Below are positions 45,047-55,791 of a stretch of 64,000 nt of DNA, piece after piece (position 1 is the first letter of the stretch; every line of letters begins with the position of its first letter). Made by a program: the position numbers and the translations under genes. Location of the stretch: NCBI RefSeq assembly GCF_000190535.1, contig NC_015160.1, forward strand, positions 1,674,001 through 1,738,000. The letters are read 5' to 3'. The notes beneath the pieces were generated by a model. That model searched no databases, was not told the DNA's origin, and worked only from the letters and a program-made list of their open reading frames with translations. This stretch comes from Odoribacter splanchnicus DSM 20712. GTDB taxonomy: Bacteria > Bacteroidota > Bacteroidia > Bacteroidales > Marinifilaceae.

Positions 45047-46665
45047 AAGAGAAGATATTAAGTATTGTACCGGAAGCTATCCTGGAAGAAAAACATGGAA
45101 TATGGTTCGTTAGCGTTCCACGTACCTCTTTTCATGATCTGGCCCTTCGTTTGCGCAATGACGAGGATACTTCGTTCGATTTTCTGGTATGTATGACCGG
45201 TATGGACTGGGGCGAAACCCTGGGCGTCATGTACCATCTGAGATCCAGCAAATACGGTCACGACCTGGCCTTACGGGTTGAAACCGAAAACCGGGAGAAT
45301 CCCGAATTGCCGAGTGTCTCGGACATTTGGGCTACAGCCAACCTCAACGAACGTGAAGTATTCGATTTTTATGGTATCCGGTTTATCAACCATCCCGACA
45401 TGCGCCGGTTATTCCTGCGGAACGACTGGATCGGTTATCCGTTGCGTAAAGATTACGATGCGGACGAAAAGATCAACCCCATCCGTCTGGAAAGTGAAAG
45501 CAGCCCGGATGCAACCCCTACCCTGGAATTGACAAAAGAAGGGACGATCGAAGAAAGGGAAAACGTTATTTTCGAAGATGACGAATACGTCGTAAACATC
45601 GGCCCCCAACACCCTGCCACACATGGAGTGCTCCGTTTCCGGGTATCCCTGGAAGGAGAAATCGTAAAAAAAGTGGATGTCAACTGTGGATATATCCACC
45701 GGGGAATCGAAAAAATGTGTGAAACCCTCACCTATCCCCAGACTCTGGCACTGACCGACCGGCTGGATTACCTTTCGGCCCATATGAACCGTCACGCCTT
45801 GTGTATGTGTATCGAAGAGGCGATGGGGCTGGAAATCCCGGAACGGGCCAAATATATCCGGACGATTATGGACGAACTGACCCGTATCGCTTCCCATCTT
45901 CTGTTCTGGTCCACCTTCTGTATGGACCTGGGAGCCCTGACCGCTTTCTTCTATGGATTCCGCGACCGGGAAAAGATCCTGGACATGTTCGAAGAAACCT
46001 GTGGGGGCCGCTTGATTCAGAATTACAACTGCATCGGAGGAGTCATGGCCGACATCCATCCGAATCTGATCACAAGGATCAAAGATTTCATCCGATACCT
46101 GCCCCCTATGCTAAAAGAATATCATGGTGTTTTCACCGGTAATATTATCGCCCGGCAGCGGATGAAAGACATCGGTATTCTTTCTCTGGAAGATGCTATT
46201 TCCTATGGAGTAACCGGTCCTTCAGGACGTGCCTCAGGCTGGAAATGCGATATCCGTAAAATTCATCCTTACGGGGTATACGATAAAGTCGATTTCAAAG
46301 AAATCACTTACAACCATGGAGATACATTCAACCGCTACATGGTGCGTATGGATGAAATCGTCGAATCGCTTCACATCCTGGAGCAGCTGGTCGACAATAT
46401 TCCGGAGGGAGATTTCGCCGTTAAGACCAAACCGATCATCAAACTTCCGGAAGGCCAATACTACAAAAGTGTCGAAGCCGCCCGGGGAGAATTCGGTGTA
46501 TATATCGAAAGCCACGGAGATAAATTCCCGTACCGGGTGAAATTCCGTTCGCCGGGTCTTCCGCTGGTATCGGTAGTCGATCTGCTCGCCAGCAACAACA
46601 AAATTGCCGACCTGATCGCTATCGGCGGCTCACTGGACTATGTCGTTCCGGACATCGACCGATAA
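45043..46665 (+). CDS. nuoCD: NADH-quinone oxidoreductase fused subunits C and D
   Basis: 540 residues. Residues 1-150 are NuoC ([34 protein letters not shown]); 180-540 are NuoD, with [40 protein letters not shown] and the end [11 protein letters not shown]. His of GPQHPATHG and the Tyr of DYL line the quinone site in the family. The C-D fusion is common in Bacteroidota and enterobacteria. It follows nuoB with an ATGA overlap. Confidence 0.97.
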   Translation: MKEKILSIVPEAILEEKHGIWFVSVPRTSFHDLALRLRNDEDTSFDFLVCMTGMDWGETLGVMYHLRSSKYGHDLALRVETENRENPELPSVSDIWATANLNEREVFDFYGIRFINHPDMRRLFLRNDWIGYPLRKDYDADEKINPIRLESESSPDATPTLELTKEGTIEERENVIFEDDEYVVNIGPQHPATHGVLRFRVSLEGEIVKKVDVNCGYIHRGIEKMCETLTYPQTLALTDRLDYLSAHMNRHALCMCIEEAMGLEIPERAKYIRTIMDELTRIASHLLFWSTFCMDLGALTAFFYGFRDREKILDMFEETCGGRLIQNYNCIGGVMADIHPNLITRIKDFIRYLPPMLKEYHGVFTGNIIARQRMKDIGILSLEDAISYGVTGPSGRASGWKCDIRKIHPYGVYDKVDFKEITYNHGDTFNRYMVRMDEIVESLHILEQLVDNIPEGDFAVKTKPIIKLPEGQYYKSVEAARGEFGVYIESHGDKFPYRVKFRSPGLPLVSVVDLLASNNKIADLIAIGGSLDYVVPDIDR

Positions 46666-46706
46666 GAAAAGAAAGATGATAGATGAAAGATAAATGAGAA
46701 TAAGAT

Positions 46707-47783
46707 ATGTTTGATTTTAGAGTAGTAACACAATGGGTCGACGCCACCCTACACCAATATCTGCCCGCCTCGCTGGTCACCACCACTGAATTTGTCCTGG
46801 TCGGTGTCTGTTTATTGGTCGCTTATGCAGTCATGGCACTCGGCCTGATTTATGCAGAGCGGAAAGTCTGTGCTTTCTTCCAATGCCGTCTGGGTCCGAA
46901 CCGGGTAGGTCCTTTCGGAATGATACAAACTGTCACCGATATGATCAAGATGCTGATCAAGGAGATCATCGAGATCAATCATGTAGACCGTTTTCTGTTC
47001 AACCTGGCTCCTTACATTGTCATCATAGCCTCTTTATTGGCTTTTAGCTGTATACCTTTTGCCAAAGGGCTGGAGATTATCGATTTCAATGTCGGGATAT
47101 TTTTCCTGATCGCAGTATCCTCCATCGGTATTGTCGGTATTTTGCTGGCAGGTTGGGCCAGTAACAACAAATTCTCCCTGATCGGGGCCATGCGAAGCGG
47201 AGCCCAGATGATCAGCTACGAGTTATCGATCGGGTTATCGATCCTGACGATGGTAGTGCTTACCGGCAGCATGCAGCTCTCGACGATTGTCGAAAGCCAG
47301 GCAGACGGCTGGTTTATCTTTAAAGGCCATCTCCCGGCTTTAATCGCTTTTATCGTCTATCTGATCGCAGGTACGGCAGAAACCAACCGCGGTCCCTTCG
47401 ACTTACCCGAAGCCGAATCGGAACTGACAGCAGGTTACCATACCGAATATTCGGGCATGCACTTCGGTTTCTTCTACGTGGCCGAATTCGTCAATATGTT
47501 TATTGTGGCAGCCGTAGCGACTACCTTATTCTGGGGCGGCTGGATGCCTTTACATATACCGGGTTGGGAAAATTTCAACACCGTGATGGACTACATCCCT
47601 TCGATCTTTTGGTTTCTGGGAAAAAGTGCCGTTATGGTATTTATCATCATGTGGTTTAAATGGACATTCCCCCGCCTGCGTATCGACCAGTTGCTGACAC
47701 TGGAATGGAAATACCTGTTGCCCATTAATTTGTGTAACCTGTTCCTGATGGTCTTTGTGGTGGTATTCAAATTACATTTTTAG
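46707..47783 (+). CDS. nuoH: NADH-quinone oxidoreductase subunit H
   Basis: 358 residues, eight or more membrane helices. Conserved loops: [47 protein letters not shown] and [30 protein letters not shown], which help form the quinone entry and proton path. The 41-bp spacer from nuoCD is again purine-rich. nuoG, which often precedes nuoH, is absent. Confidence 0.97.
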   Translation: MFDFRVVTQWVDATLHQYLPASLVTTTEFVLVGVCLLVAYAVMALGLIYAERKVCAFFQCRLGPNRVGPFGMIQTVTDMIKMLIKEIIEINHVDRFLFNLAPYIVIIASLLAFSCIPFAKGLEIIDFNVGIFFLIAVSSIGIVGILLAGWASNNKFSLIGAMRSGAQMISYELSIGLSILTMVVLTGSMQLSTIVESQADGWFIFKGHLPALIAFIVYLIAGTAETNRGPFDLPEAESELTAGYHTEYSGMHFGFFYVAEFVNMFIVAAVATTLFWGGWMPLHIPGWENFNTVMDYIPSIFWFLGKSAVMVFIIMWFKWTFPRLRIDQLLTLEWKYLLPINLCNLFLMVFVVVFKLHF

Positions 47784-47791
47784 CAAGATTT

Positions 47792-48268
47792 ATGAGAAGT
47801 ACACAAGAATATTTCAGTTCATTTTTCAATGGTTTAGGTTCATTACTGAAAGGAATGAGCATTACCCTCCGGGAATTTTTCACCCCCAAGACTACTGAAA
47901 AATATCCGGAGAACCGGGCTACCCTGAAAATGTTCGACCGTTTCCGGGGTGAGCTGACGATGCCCCACAACGAACGCAACGAACACCATTGCGTCGCCTG
48001 TGGTATCTGTGAAATGAATTGTCCGAACGATACCATCCGTGTCGAATCGGAAATGGTAACTACCGAAGACGGAAAAAAGAAAAAGGTACTGGTGCGGTAT
48101 CTGTATGACCACGGTAGCTGTCTGTATTGCCAGCTATGTGTGCGGAGCTGTCCCCATCAGGCCATTACTTTTATCCCGACCTACGAACACGCCGTTTTTA
48201 CCCGTGAGAAACTGGTACTCCAACTAAACCACGAAGGTTCCAGGTTGGAAACCAAAAATGAAGCCTGA
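47792..48268 (+). CDS. nuoI: NADH-quinone oxidoreductase subunit I
   Basis: 158 residues with two 4Fe-4S ferredoxin motifs: CVACGICEMNCP and CLYCQLCVRSCP (clusters N6a and N6b). In complexes without NuoEFG this subunit is a likely entry point for electrons from ferredoxin or flavodoxin. It begins 8 bp after nuoH. Confidence 0.96.
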   Translation: MRSTQEYFSSFFNGLGSLLKGMSITLREFFTPKTTEKYPENRATLKMFDRFRGELTMPHNERNEHHCVACGICEMNCPNDTIRVESEMVTTEDGKKKKVLVRYLYDHGSCLYCQLCVRSCPHQAITFIPTYEHAVFTREKLVLQLNHEGSRLETKNEA

Positions 48269-48309
48269 CCGGCAAAAGATTGAATTAAGTATATTATAAA
48301 AGAAATCTT

Positions 48310-48819
48310 ATGAATATAACTCTCCCCCAAGCGGTCTTTTTATTTTTGGCAGCAGTGATCGTCGTCTGCTCCATACTGACCGTCACCACGAAGCGGATAT
48401 TGCGTTCGGCGACTTATCTGCTGTTCGTGTTATTTGCTACGGCAGGTATATATTTCGAGTTGAACTATTCCTTTTTGGGAGCTGTACAGCTGACTGTATA
48501 TGCCGGAGGTATCATTGTATTATACGTATTCTCGATTCTTCTGACCAGTTCCGACAATAAGAAAGCCGACAAGATCAAAAACAGCAAATTTTTTGCCGGC
48601 ATACTGGCTGCGGTAGGAGGTGCAGCCCTCTGTATCTTCATCACACTTACCCACTCGTTCCCGGTATCGCATTTCGTACCCGGTGAGATCAACCAGAAAG
48701 TGATCGGAACCGCTTTGATGGGGACGGAGAAATACCAGTATCTGTTACCTTTCGAGGTAATCAGTGTTTTGTTGTTGGCTTGTATTATCGGGGGTATCCT
48801 GATCGCCCGGAAACGTTAA
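48310..48819 (+). CDS. nuoJ: NADH-quinone oxidoreductase subunit J
   Basis: 169 residues, five membrane helices, with the family motif GIYFELNYSFLGAVQLTVYAGGIIVLYVFSILL containing the pi-bulge helix. It is part of the proton-pumping membrane arm, between nuoI and nuoK. Confidence 0.95.
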   Translation: MNITLPQAVFLFLAAVIVVCSILTVTTKRILRSATYLLFVLFATAGIYFELNYSFLGAVQLTVYAGGIIVLYVFSILLTSSDNKKADKIKNSKFFAGILAAVGGAALCIFITLTHSFPVSHFVPGEINQKVIGTALMGTEKYQYLLPFEVISVLLLACIIGGILIARKR

Positions 48820-48837
48820 ACATGAAAATTGAATAGT

Positions 48838-49149
48838 ATGGAAATAACGATGGAATATTATCTGGTGATCAGCACGATCATGTTTTTCGCCGGAATCTAC
48901 GGATTTATGACCCGCAGGAATATGTTAGCGGTATTGATTTCTATTGAATTGATTCTGAATTCTGTAGATATCAATTTTGTGGCTTTCAACCGTTTTTTAT
49001 TCCCGGACCAACTGGAAGGTTTTTTCTTCACCCTGTTCGCTATCGGAATATCGGCCTGTGAAACAGCAGTGGCCATAGCAATCATTATCAATATATACCG
49101 GAACATCCGGAATATTCAGGTGAAGAATTTAAATAAATTGAAAGACTAA
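48838..49149 (+). CDS. nuoK: NADH-quinone oxidoreductase subunit K
   Basis: 103 residues from ATG 48838; an upstream in-frame TTG is less likely. Three helices with the two buried Glu residues in ISIELILNSVDINFVAF and IGISACETAVAIAIII, needed for proton movement in the family. Confidence 0.96.
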   Translation: MEITMEYYLVISTIMFFAGIYGFMTRRNMLAVLISIELILNSVDINFVAFNRFLFPDQLEGFFFTLFAIGISACETAVAIAIIINIYRNIRNIQVKNLNKLKD

Positions 49150-49159
49150 ACTTCAGATT

Positions 49160-51061
49160 ATGGAATATACAATATCGATCCTCCTGCTTCCGATGCTCAC
49201 TTTCCTGGTGCTCGGATTATTCGGGATGAAACTCCGTCCGAACACAGCCGGCTATATCGGCAGCCTCTCTCTGGCTGTCACAACAGGCCTGGCCTATATC
49301 ACTGCAGGACTTTATTTTTCAGCTCCCCGGGTAGACGGAGTATTTGCCCGGATAATGCCTGTCGATTTCGAATGGCTGCGTTTCACAGAAGCCCTCCACA
49401 TCGATCTGGGTATATTGCTGGATCCGATTTCTGTCATGATGCTGGTGGTCATCACAACAGTATCGCTGATGGTACATATTTATAGTATGGGCTATATGAA
49501 AGGCGAACGCGGTTTTCAGCGTTACTACGCTTTTCTATCCTTGTTCACCTTTTCTATGTTAGGTCTGGTAGTAGCTCCCAATATTTTCCAGATGTATATT
49601 TTCTGGGAGCTGGTGGGTGTTTCTTCCTACCTGCTGATCGGATTCTACTATACAAAACCCGAAGCCATCGCAGCTTCGAAAAAAGCGTTTATCGTCACCC
49701 GTTTTGCCGACCTGGGCTTTTTACTGGGCATTCTGTTGCTGTCGTATTTCACCAAGACATTCAGCTTCGAATTATTGACTTCCGGTGATGCTTCCGTTTT
49801 TGCAGGAGCTGCAGGTGTCACTTTCATGGGAGCTTCCGTGATGAGCTGGGCCTTGGCTCTGATATTCATCGGTGGTGCCGGAAAATCGGCAATGTTCCCA
49901 TTACACATCTGGTTACCGGACGCGATGGAAGGTCCTACCCCGGTATCGGCTCTGATTCATGCAGCAACGATGGTGGTTGCCGGCGTTTTTCTCGTGGCCC
50001 GTCTGTTCCCTGTATACGTCAGTGCAGCCCCGGATGTGTTGGTCGGCATCGGTTATGTGGGGGCTTTTACTTCGTTGTATGCAGCCGTAGTAGCCTGCGT
50101 ACAAACCGATATCAAACGGGTACTGGCTTTTTCTACCATCTCTCAGATCGGTTTCATGATGGTTGCGCTCGGAGTCTCGGGTATGGGAGGCCATCAGGGA
50201 CTCGGCTATATGGCTTCGATGTTCCACCTTTTCACACATGCCATGTTCAAAGCCCTGCTCTTCCTTTGCGCAGGAGCCATCATCCATACCATCGGCAGCA
50301 ATGAAATGAGCCGCATGGGTGGTCTGCGTAAATATATGCCTTTTACGCATCTGACCTTCCTCGTCGCTTGTCTGGCCATATCGGGAATTCCTCCTTTTTC
50401 CGGATTTTTCAGTAAAGACGAGATTCTGACAGCCGTTTTCGATTTCAACCCGAATTTCGGTATCCTGATGAGTTTTATTGCCGGTCTGACAGCCTTTTAC
50501 ATGTTCCGGCTCTACTACAATATCTTCTGGGGCACTCCGTCACAGTACGCACATACTCCCCACGAAGCTCCCCGCTCGATGACCATTCCCCTGATGATCC
50601 TTGCCGCGATCACACTTTTTGCAGGTTTCATCCCGTTCGGGCATTTTGTGAGCAGCGACGGATTGGTTTACCACATCCACCTGGATTGGAGTGTCGCCAT
50701 TCCCAGCATTATAATCGCTTTAATCGCCATCGGTATCGCCACTTTCTTTTACAAATCGAAGTGCGATATTCCCGACCGGCTGCAACATATGTATGCCCAT
50801 TTCTATAAAGCAGCCTATCACCGTTTTTACATCGACGAGTTTTACCTGTTTATCACCAAACGAATCATTTTCAACGGTGTATCCCGCCCGATCGCCTGGT
50901 TCGACCGCCACATCATCGACGGTACCATGAACGGAATGGCCTATATTACCCAACGGGTGTCGTACGCTATCCGCGGATTACAGTCGGGACAAATCCAGCA
51001 ATATGCTTTTGTTTTCCTGGTGGGCACTTTATTGCTTGTTTTATTAGTGGTGTTGATATAG
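49160..51061 (+). CDS. nuoL: NADH-quinone oxidoreductase subunit L
   Basis: 633 residues, antiporter-like with about 16 helices. Signature parts: IFWELVGVSSYLLIGFYYTKPEAIAASKKAFIVTRFADLGF, GAGKSAMFPLHIWLPDAMEGPTPVSALIHAATMVVAGVFLVAR, and the C-terminal lateral helix region (FYIDEFY onward). It is the distal proton channel. Confidence 0.96.
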   Translation: MEYTISILLLPMLTFLVLGLFGMKLRPNTAGYIGSLSLAVTTGLAYITAGLYFSAPRVDGVFARIMPVDFEWLRFTEALHIDLGILLDPISVMMLVVITTVSLMVHIYSMGYMKGERGFQRYYAFLSLFTFSMLGLVVAPNIFQMYIFWELVGVSSYLLIGFYYTKPEAIAASKKAFIVTRFADLGFLLGILLLSYFTKTFSFELLTSGDASVFAGAAGVTFMGASVMSWALALIFIGGAGKSAMFPLHIWLPDAMEGPTPVSALIHAATMVVAGVFLVARLFPVYVSAAPDVLVGIGYVGAFTSLYAAVVACVQTDIKRVLAFSTISQIGFMMVALGVSGMGGHQGLGYMASMFHLFTHAMFKALLFLCAGAIIHTIGSNEMSRMGGLRKYMPFTHLTFLVACLAISGIPPFSGFFSKDEILTAVFDFNPNFGILMSFIAGLTAFYMFRLYYNIFWGTPSQYAHTPHEAPRSMTIPLMILAAITLFAGFIPFGHFVSSDGLVYHIHLDWSVAIPSIIIALIAIGIATFFYKSKCDIPDRLQHMYAHFYKAAYHRFYIDEFYLFITKRIIFNGVSRPIAWFDRHIIDGTMNGMAYITQRVSYAIRGLQSGQIQQYAFVFLVGTLLLVLLVVLI

Positions 51062-51087
51062 GATCGTAAATTATAAAATTGAACATT

Positions 51088-52560
51088 ATGAATTTCTTAT
51101 CCTTATTCGTTCTGATCCCGGTTTTGATGTTAGGAGGTTTACTTTTGGCATCGGACATCAAACAAATTCGTGCAGTTTGTGCGACAGGAGCTTCCCTCCT
51201 GCTGCTTCTTGCCGTAGCACTGACGGTATTGTTTCTGGGAGAAAGGAACAGCGGAAATACGGCAGAAATGCTTTTCACCGCCAGCAGCGTGTGGTATGCC
51301 CCGTTTCATATTCATTATTCGGTGGGGGTCGACGGCATTTCGGTCGCTATGTTATTATTATCTTCCATTATCGTATTCACCGGCATATTCACTTCGTGGA
51401 AGATGGAACTCTTGCCCCGGGAATACTTTATGTGGTTTTGTCTGTTGAGTATCGGTGTCTTCGGTTTTTTCATCTCCACCGACCTCTTCACCATGTTTAT
51501 GTTTTATGAGATCGCCCTCATCCCGATGTACCTGTTGATCGGAGTTTGGGGCACCGGTAAAAAAGAATATGCAGCCATGAAGCTGACCCTGATGCTGATG
51601 GGTGGTTCGGCCCTGCTGCTCGTCGGGATATTGGGTATCTATTTCAATTCGGGAGCGACAAGCATGAACATTCTTGACATTGCGCGTCAGCATATTCCGG
51701 ACGAATTGCAACGGTGGTTCTTCCCGCTTACCTTTATCGGTTTTGGTGTACTGGGAGCTCTCTTTCCTTTCCACACCTGGAGTCCCGACGGTCATGCTTC
51801 AGCGCCCACAGCGGTGTCGATGCTTCACGCCGGCGTGCTGATGAAACTGGGAGGCTACGGTTGTTTCCGGGTGGCCATTTGCCTTATGCCCGAAGCAGCT
51901 AAAGAACTTTCGTGGATATTCATTATCCTGACGGGTATCAGTGTGGTTTACGGTGCTTATTCGGCTATCGTCCAAACCGACCTGAAATACATCAATGCGT
52001 ATTCTTCGGTCAGCCATTGCGGTCTGGTATTATTCGCAATCCTGATGCTTAATCAAACGGCCGTGACAGGAGCCATTATGCAGATGCTGAGCCATGGACT
52101 GATGACAGCATTGTTCTTCGCATTGATCGGTATGATTTACGGACGGACCCATACCCGGGATATCCGGGAAATGGGAGGCCTGATGAAAATCATCCCCTTC
52201 CTGGGGACCTGCTACGTGATCGCCGGTTTGGCTTCATTAGGACTTCCCGGTCTAAGCGGTTTTGTAGCCGAGATGACTATTTTTGTCGGTTCCTTTCAGC
52301 ATGCCGATGTATTCCACCGGGTGATGACTATCCTGGCCTGCACTTCGATTGTGATCACTGCCGTCTATATCCTGCGGGTTGTCGGTAAACTACTCTATGG
52401 TAAAGTGGTTGACGAACACCACCTGCAACTGACCGATGCCGTATGGTACGAACGTTTTTCAGTCATCGTCCTGATCCTTGCCATTGCAGGGATAGGGCTG
52501 GCTCCGTTGTGGATATCGGATATGATCCGGGAAAGTTTAAACGGATTGTGGCCGTTTTAA
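51088..52560 (+). CDS. nuoM: NADH-quinone oxidoreductase subunit M
   Basis: 490 residues from ATG 51088 (a TTG three codons upstream is unlikely). It is antiporter-like, with HYSVGVDGISVAMLLL, MFYEIALIPMYLLIGVWG, FPFHTWSPDGHASAPTAVSMLHAGVLMKLGGYG and AYSSVSHCGL. It forms a proton channel between L and N. Confidence 0.96.
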   Translation: MNFLSLFVLIPVLMLGGLLLASDIKQIRAVCATGASLLLLLAVALTVLFLGERNSGNTAEMLFTASSVWYAPFHIHYSVGVDGISVAMLLLSSIIVFTGIFTSWKMELLPREYFMWFCLLSIGVFGFFISTDLFTMFMFYEIALIPMYLLIGVWGTGKKEYAAMKLTLMLMGGSALLLVGILGIYFNSGATSMNILDIARQHIPDELQRWFFPLTFIGFGVLGALFPFHTWSPDGHASAPTAVSMLHAGVLMKLGGYGCFRVAICLMPEAAKELSWIFIILTGISVVYGAYSAIVQTDLKYINAYSSVSHCGLVLFAILMLNQTAVTGAIMQMLSHGLMTALFFALIGMIYGRTHTRDIREMGGLMKIIPFLGTCYVIAGLASLGLPGLSGFVAEMTIFVGSFQHADVFHRVMTILACTSIVITAVYILRVVGKLLYGKVVDEHHLQLTDAVWYERFSVIVLILAIAGIGLAPLWISDMIRESLNGLWPF

Positions 52561-52588
52561 GATATCGTAAATCGTAAAATTATTAAAT

Positions 52589-54016
52589 ATGGGATATTCT
52601 AATTTTCTGTTCCTAAAAGAAGAGCTTTCACTGATCGCCGTCATGTTGATCCTGCTGGTATACGACTTGTTCGGCTCTCAGAAAAGCCTGAAATATTTTC
52701 ATCCGGTAGCCTGTGTATTGTTTCTGGCCCATACACTGCTAAATCTTTTCCCTGCCGGGACGGCAGAGGCTTTCGGAGGGATGTATGTGTGCACCCCCAT
52801 CGGTTCGATCGTAAAAACTATCCTGAACACAGGTACGCTTATTGTCCTGCTCCAGGCTTATAATTGGGTAAACAGCGAGTCGGTCCTGATCCGCCGGGGA
52901 GAATTTTACCTGATTCTGTTCTCCTCCTTGCTGGGTATGTATTTCATGATTTCTGCGGGCAATTTTCTGTTATTCTTCATCGGTCTGGAGACAGCCTCTA
53001 TACCGATGGCCGTGTTGTCTGCATTCGACAAATACAAACACCAGTCGGCAGAGGCCGGGGCTAAATATATTCTCTCGGCTACTTTCGCTTCAGGATTGTC
53101 GCTTTACGGTATTTCCCTGATCTACGGGACGGTCGGCACACTTTATTTTGCCGACATACCGGCAGGCATTTCAGGGAATCCGCTCCAATATATGGCCTTC
53201 GGATTTTTTATCGTGGGATTGTTTTTTAAGATTTCACTGGTGCCTTTCCACCAATGGACACCCGACGTTTATGAAGGTGCACCGACTACGGTGACTTCTT
53301 ATTTTTCGGTAATTTCCAAAGGGTCTGCAGCTTTCGTACTGATGACTCTATTATTTAAAGTATTCGGTAATCTGGTGACAGAATGGCAGGCAATCCTGTA
53401 TGTAATCATTATCGCAACCATCACCGTAGCCAACCTGTTTGCCATCCGCCAGCAGAATTTGAAGCGTTTTCTGGCTTATTCTTCGGTTTCACAAGCCGGA
53501 TATATTATGCTGGGAGTGATCAGCGGGAGCGCTATCGGGATGACGTCACTGGTATATTATATCCTGGTGTATATGATCTCCAACCTGGCTGCTTTCGGGG
53601 TGATCGCCATCATCGAAAACCGGACAGGCAAGATCACGATCGACGACTACAACGGTCTGTATTCCACGAATCCGAAGTTAAGTATCGTCATGATGCTGGC
53701 TTTATTCTCTTTAGCAGGGATTCCTCCGTTTGCCGGTTTTTTCAGTAAATTTTTCATCTTTGCCGCCGCAGCCGAACAGGGATTTTATGTATTGGTATTC
53801 ATCGCCCTGCTGAATACGATCATTTCCCTCTATTACTATCTGCTGGTTGTCAAAGCCATGTTTATCAACAAAACCGAAGAAGCTATCGCCCCTGTCCGTT
53901 CCGATATCTATACCCGTCTCAGCCTGATTGTCTGCACGGCAGGTATTCTGATATTAGGCCTGCTCAGCACAGTTTACGAACACATCGGTATGTTCAGCTT
54001 CGGCATAACGTTTTAG
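52589..54016 (+). CDS. nuoN: NADH-quinone oxidoreductase subunit N
   Basis: 475 residues, antiporter-like, with [68 protein letters not shown] and [15 protein letters not shown]. It is the last nuo gene; a structured intergenic hairpin follows. No nuoE, F or G is present in the cluster. Confidence 0.96.
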   Translation: MGYSNFLFLKEELSLIAVMLILLVYDLFGSQKSLKYFHPVACVLFLAHTLLNLFPAGTAEAFGGMYVCTPIGSIVKTILNTGTLIVLLQAYNWVNSESVLIRRGEFYLILFSSLLGMYFMISAGNFLLFFIGLETASIPMAVLSAFDKYKHQSAEAGAKYILSATFASGLSLYGISLIYGTVGTLYFADIPAGISGNPLQYMAFGFFIVGLFFKISLVPFHQWTPDVYEGAPTTVTSYFSVISKGSAAFVLMTLLFKVFGNLVTEWQAILYVIIIATITVANLFAIRQQNLKRFLAYSSVSQAGYIMLGVISGSAIGMTSLVYYILVYMISNLAAFGVIAIIENRTGKITIDDYNGLYSTNPKLSIVMMLALFSLAGIPPFAGFFSKFFIFAAAAEQGFYVLVFIALLNTIISLYYYLLVVKAMFINKTEEAIAPVRSDIYTRLSLIVCTAGILILGLLSTVYEHIGMFSFGITF

Positions 54017-54029
54017 CTTATAAAGTCTT

Positions 54030-54113
54030 CGATCCTGCGGGCGCCTTGTCCGCGGGACTTACACAGTCCCCGGCGGCCAACATAGAGCCATAAACAAAGC
54101 ACCCTCAGGATCG
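54030..54113 (+). other. Structured intergenic element after nuoN
   Basis: Outer stem CGATCCTG (54030-54037) with CAGGATCG (54106-54113), 8 bp perfect, extended by GGG/CCC across a bulge. The inner hairpin is GGGACT (54054-54059) with AGTCCC (54065-54070), loop TACAC. It is much GC-richer than usual intergenic DNA here. It lacks a T-tract, so it is not a plain terminator. It may be an RNA structure in the 3' end of the nuo mRNA, a leader of the next gene, or a small RNA. Confidence 0.5.
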
Positions 54114-54225
54114 TTTATCGTAGAATCATTCTGTCACTTATTCGTTACAATTATTTAATTCCCCCTCATTTTTGATCTTTCTGACAAAAAACATACTTTT
54201 GAAGTCGAATCGGAAAGAAAGTAGT

Positions 54226-55143
54226 ATGGAGATTAAAATTGCATTTTCAGGAATCGGCGGTGTCGGGGGTTACTATGGGGGCAGACTGGCTCATTTTTAC
54301 CGGCAATCAGAAAACATTAAAATTTACTTTATTTCGAGGGGGGAAAATCTGGAAATCATTTCACGCAAAGGACTGAAAATTCAGACTCTGCACGAGGAAA
54401 TCATCGCCCATCCGACCCTGGCGACTCATTCTCCGAAGGACATCGGCCCGGTCGACTATCTGTTCTGTACCACCAAAAGCTATGATTTAGCCGGAAATCT
54501 TGAAGAAATACGTCCTCTTATCGGGCCGTCGACCGTTATTATTCCTTTATTAAACGGAGCGAATATTACAGAAGCAATCCGGCGGCTAGTCCCGGGACAC
54601 CAGGTTTGGTACGGTTGTGTGTATATCGGAGCCCGGCTTTCGGCTCCGGGAACAGTCAGTAAATTTACAGAGCAGGACCGGCTTTGGTTCGGTGATCCGG
54701 AAGGCAACCGTCTGCGTCAGGCCGAATTGCTGCAATTGATGAGCCGGGCAGGTATCTCAGCTTTAAATCCCGCAGACATACACGACCGGATCTGGAGAAA
54801 ATTCTTTCTGATCTCTCTGAGTGCCACCCTCACTTCATACTACGATCAAAGCATAGGAGAAGTACTCGAATTTCATCGTTCCGGTTATGAAAAGCTGGGC
54901 GAAGAACTTTATGCAATAGCACAGGCACAGGGGATACATCTACCTCAAGATATGATCCGGCAAGTCATTGCCGACCAGGAGAAAATGCCTTATGACGCCA
55001 CCACTTCGATGCATACGGATTTCAGGAAGCACAAACCGACAGAACTAGAGACGCTGACCGGTTATGTGGTTGAAAACGGTAAAGCCCTCCACCTTCCTGT
55101 ACCTAGTTATGAAATGATGTATAAAGAATTGAAAACAAGATGA
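54226..55143 (+). CDS. Ketopantoate reductase (PanE/ApbA) family protein
   Basis: 305 residues from ATG 54226, preceded by GGAAAGAAAG. The frame opens at 54172, but the Rossmann start IKIAFSGIGGVGGYYGGRLA should be N-terminal. FCTTKSYDL, IPLLNGANITEAI and KFFLISLSATLTSYY are typical, with the late catalytic-region TSMHTDFRKHKPTELETLTGYVV. It would reduce 2-dehydropantoate (CoA pathway) with NADPH, or a related ketoacid. The TGA overlaps the start of the phosphatase gene. Confidence 0.9.
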   Translation: MEIKIAFSGIGGVGGYYGGRLAHFYRQSENIKIYFISRGENLEIISRKGLKIQTLHEEIIAHPTLATHSPKDIGPVDYLFCTTKSYDLAGNLEEIRPLIGPSTVIIPLLNGANITEAIRRLVPGHQVWYGCVYIGARLSAPGTVSKFTEQDRLWFGDPEGNRLRQAELLQLMSRAGISALNPADIHDRIWRKFFLISLSATLTSYYDQSIGEVLEFHRSGYEKLGEELYAIAQAQGIHLPQDMIRQVIADQEKMPYDATTSMHTDFRKHKPTELETLTGYVVENGKALHLPVPSYEMMYKELKTR

Positions 55144-55790
55144 ATAAAAAACTGGTTATATTCGATTTAGACGGGACGCTACTGAATACCATCGACGATC
55201 TCGCTGTAAGTGCCAACTATGCTCTCCGGCAACATGGCTATCCGGAACATGACTTGCCGGCTTACCGCTATTTTGTCGGAAACGGTATTACAAAATTGAT
55301 CGAACGGGCTTTACCCGAAGCGGAACGCTGTGAACCGACTATCCTGCAGTTACGGGAAGAATTTGTAGGCTATTATCAGCGACACAAGACAGACCTGACC
55401 CGCCCTTATCCGGGTATCCCGGAATTATTGTCACACTTATCGGCCAAAGGTATACAGCTTGCTGTTGCTTCCAATAAATATCATCAGGGGACCGTCGAGC
55501 TGATCCGGCATTATTTCGGCACGGATCTTTTCAAGGTTGTACTGGGACAACGCGGGCACATACCTGCAAAACCCGATCCGGCAATTGTCTACGAGATCTT
55601 ACACCTAACCGGAATAACTCCTGCGGATGCGTTGTATATCGGAGATTCGGGGGTAGATATGCAAACAGCCCGGCGCAGTGGCATCACTTCCATCGGCGTC
55701 AGCTGGGGCTTCCGTCCCCGTCAGGAACTGACAGAAAACGGAGCCTGTCATATTGTAGACCGTCCGGAAGAAATAATCCGTTATCTCTGA
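55140..55790 (+). CDS. gph: Phosphoglycolate phosphatase-like HAD hydrolase
   Basis: 216 residues. HAD motif I IFDLDGTLLNTIDDL, motif II VASNK, Lys in AKPDP and motif IV IGDSGVDMQTARRSG. The cap (VSANYALRQHGYPEHDLPAYRYFVGNGITKLIERALPE) matches Gph. It removes phosphate from 2-phosphoglycolate in the cytoplasm. It overlaps the upstream gene by 4 bp (ATGA) and converges on map with 1 bp between. Confidence 0.88.
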   Translation: MNKKLVIFDLDGTLLNTIDDLAVSANYALRQHGYPEHDLPAYRYFVGNGITKLIERALPEAERCEPTILQLREEFVGYYQRHKTDLTRPYPGIPELLSHLSAKGIQLAVASNKYHQGTVELIRHYFGTDLFKVVLGQRGHIPAKPDPAIVYEILHLTGITPADALYIGDSGVDMQTARRSGITSIGVSWGFRPRQELTENGACHIVDRPEEIIRYL

Positions 55791-55791
55791 T

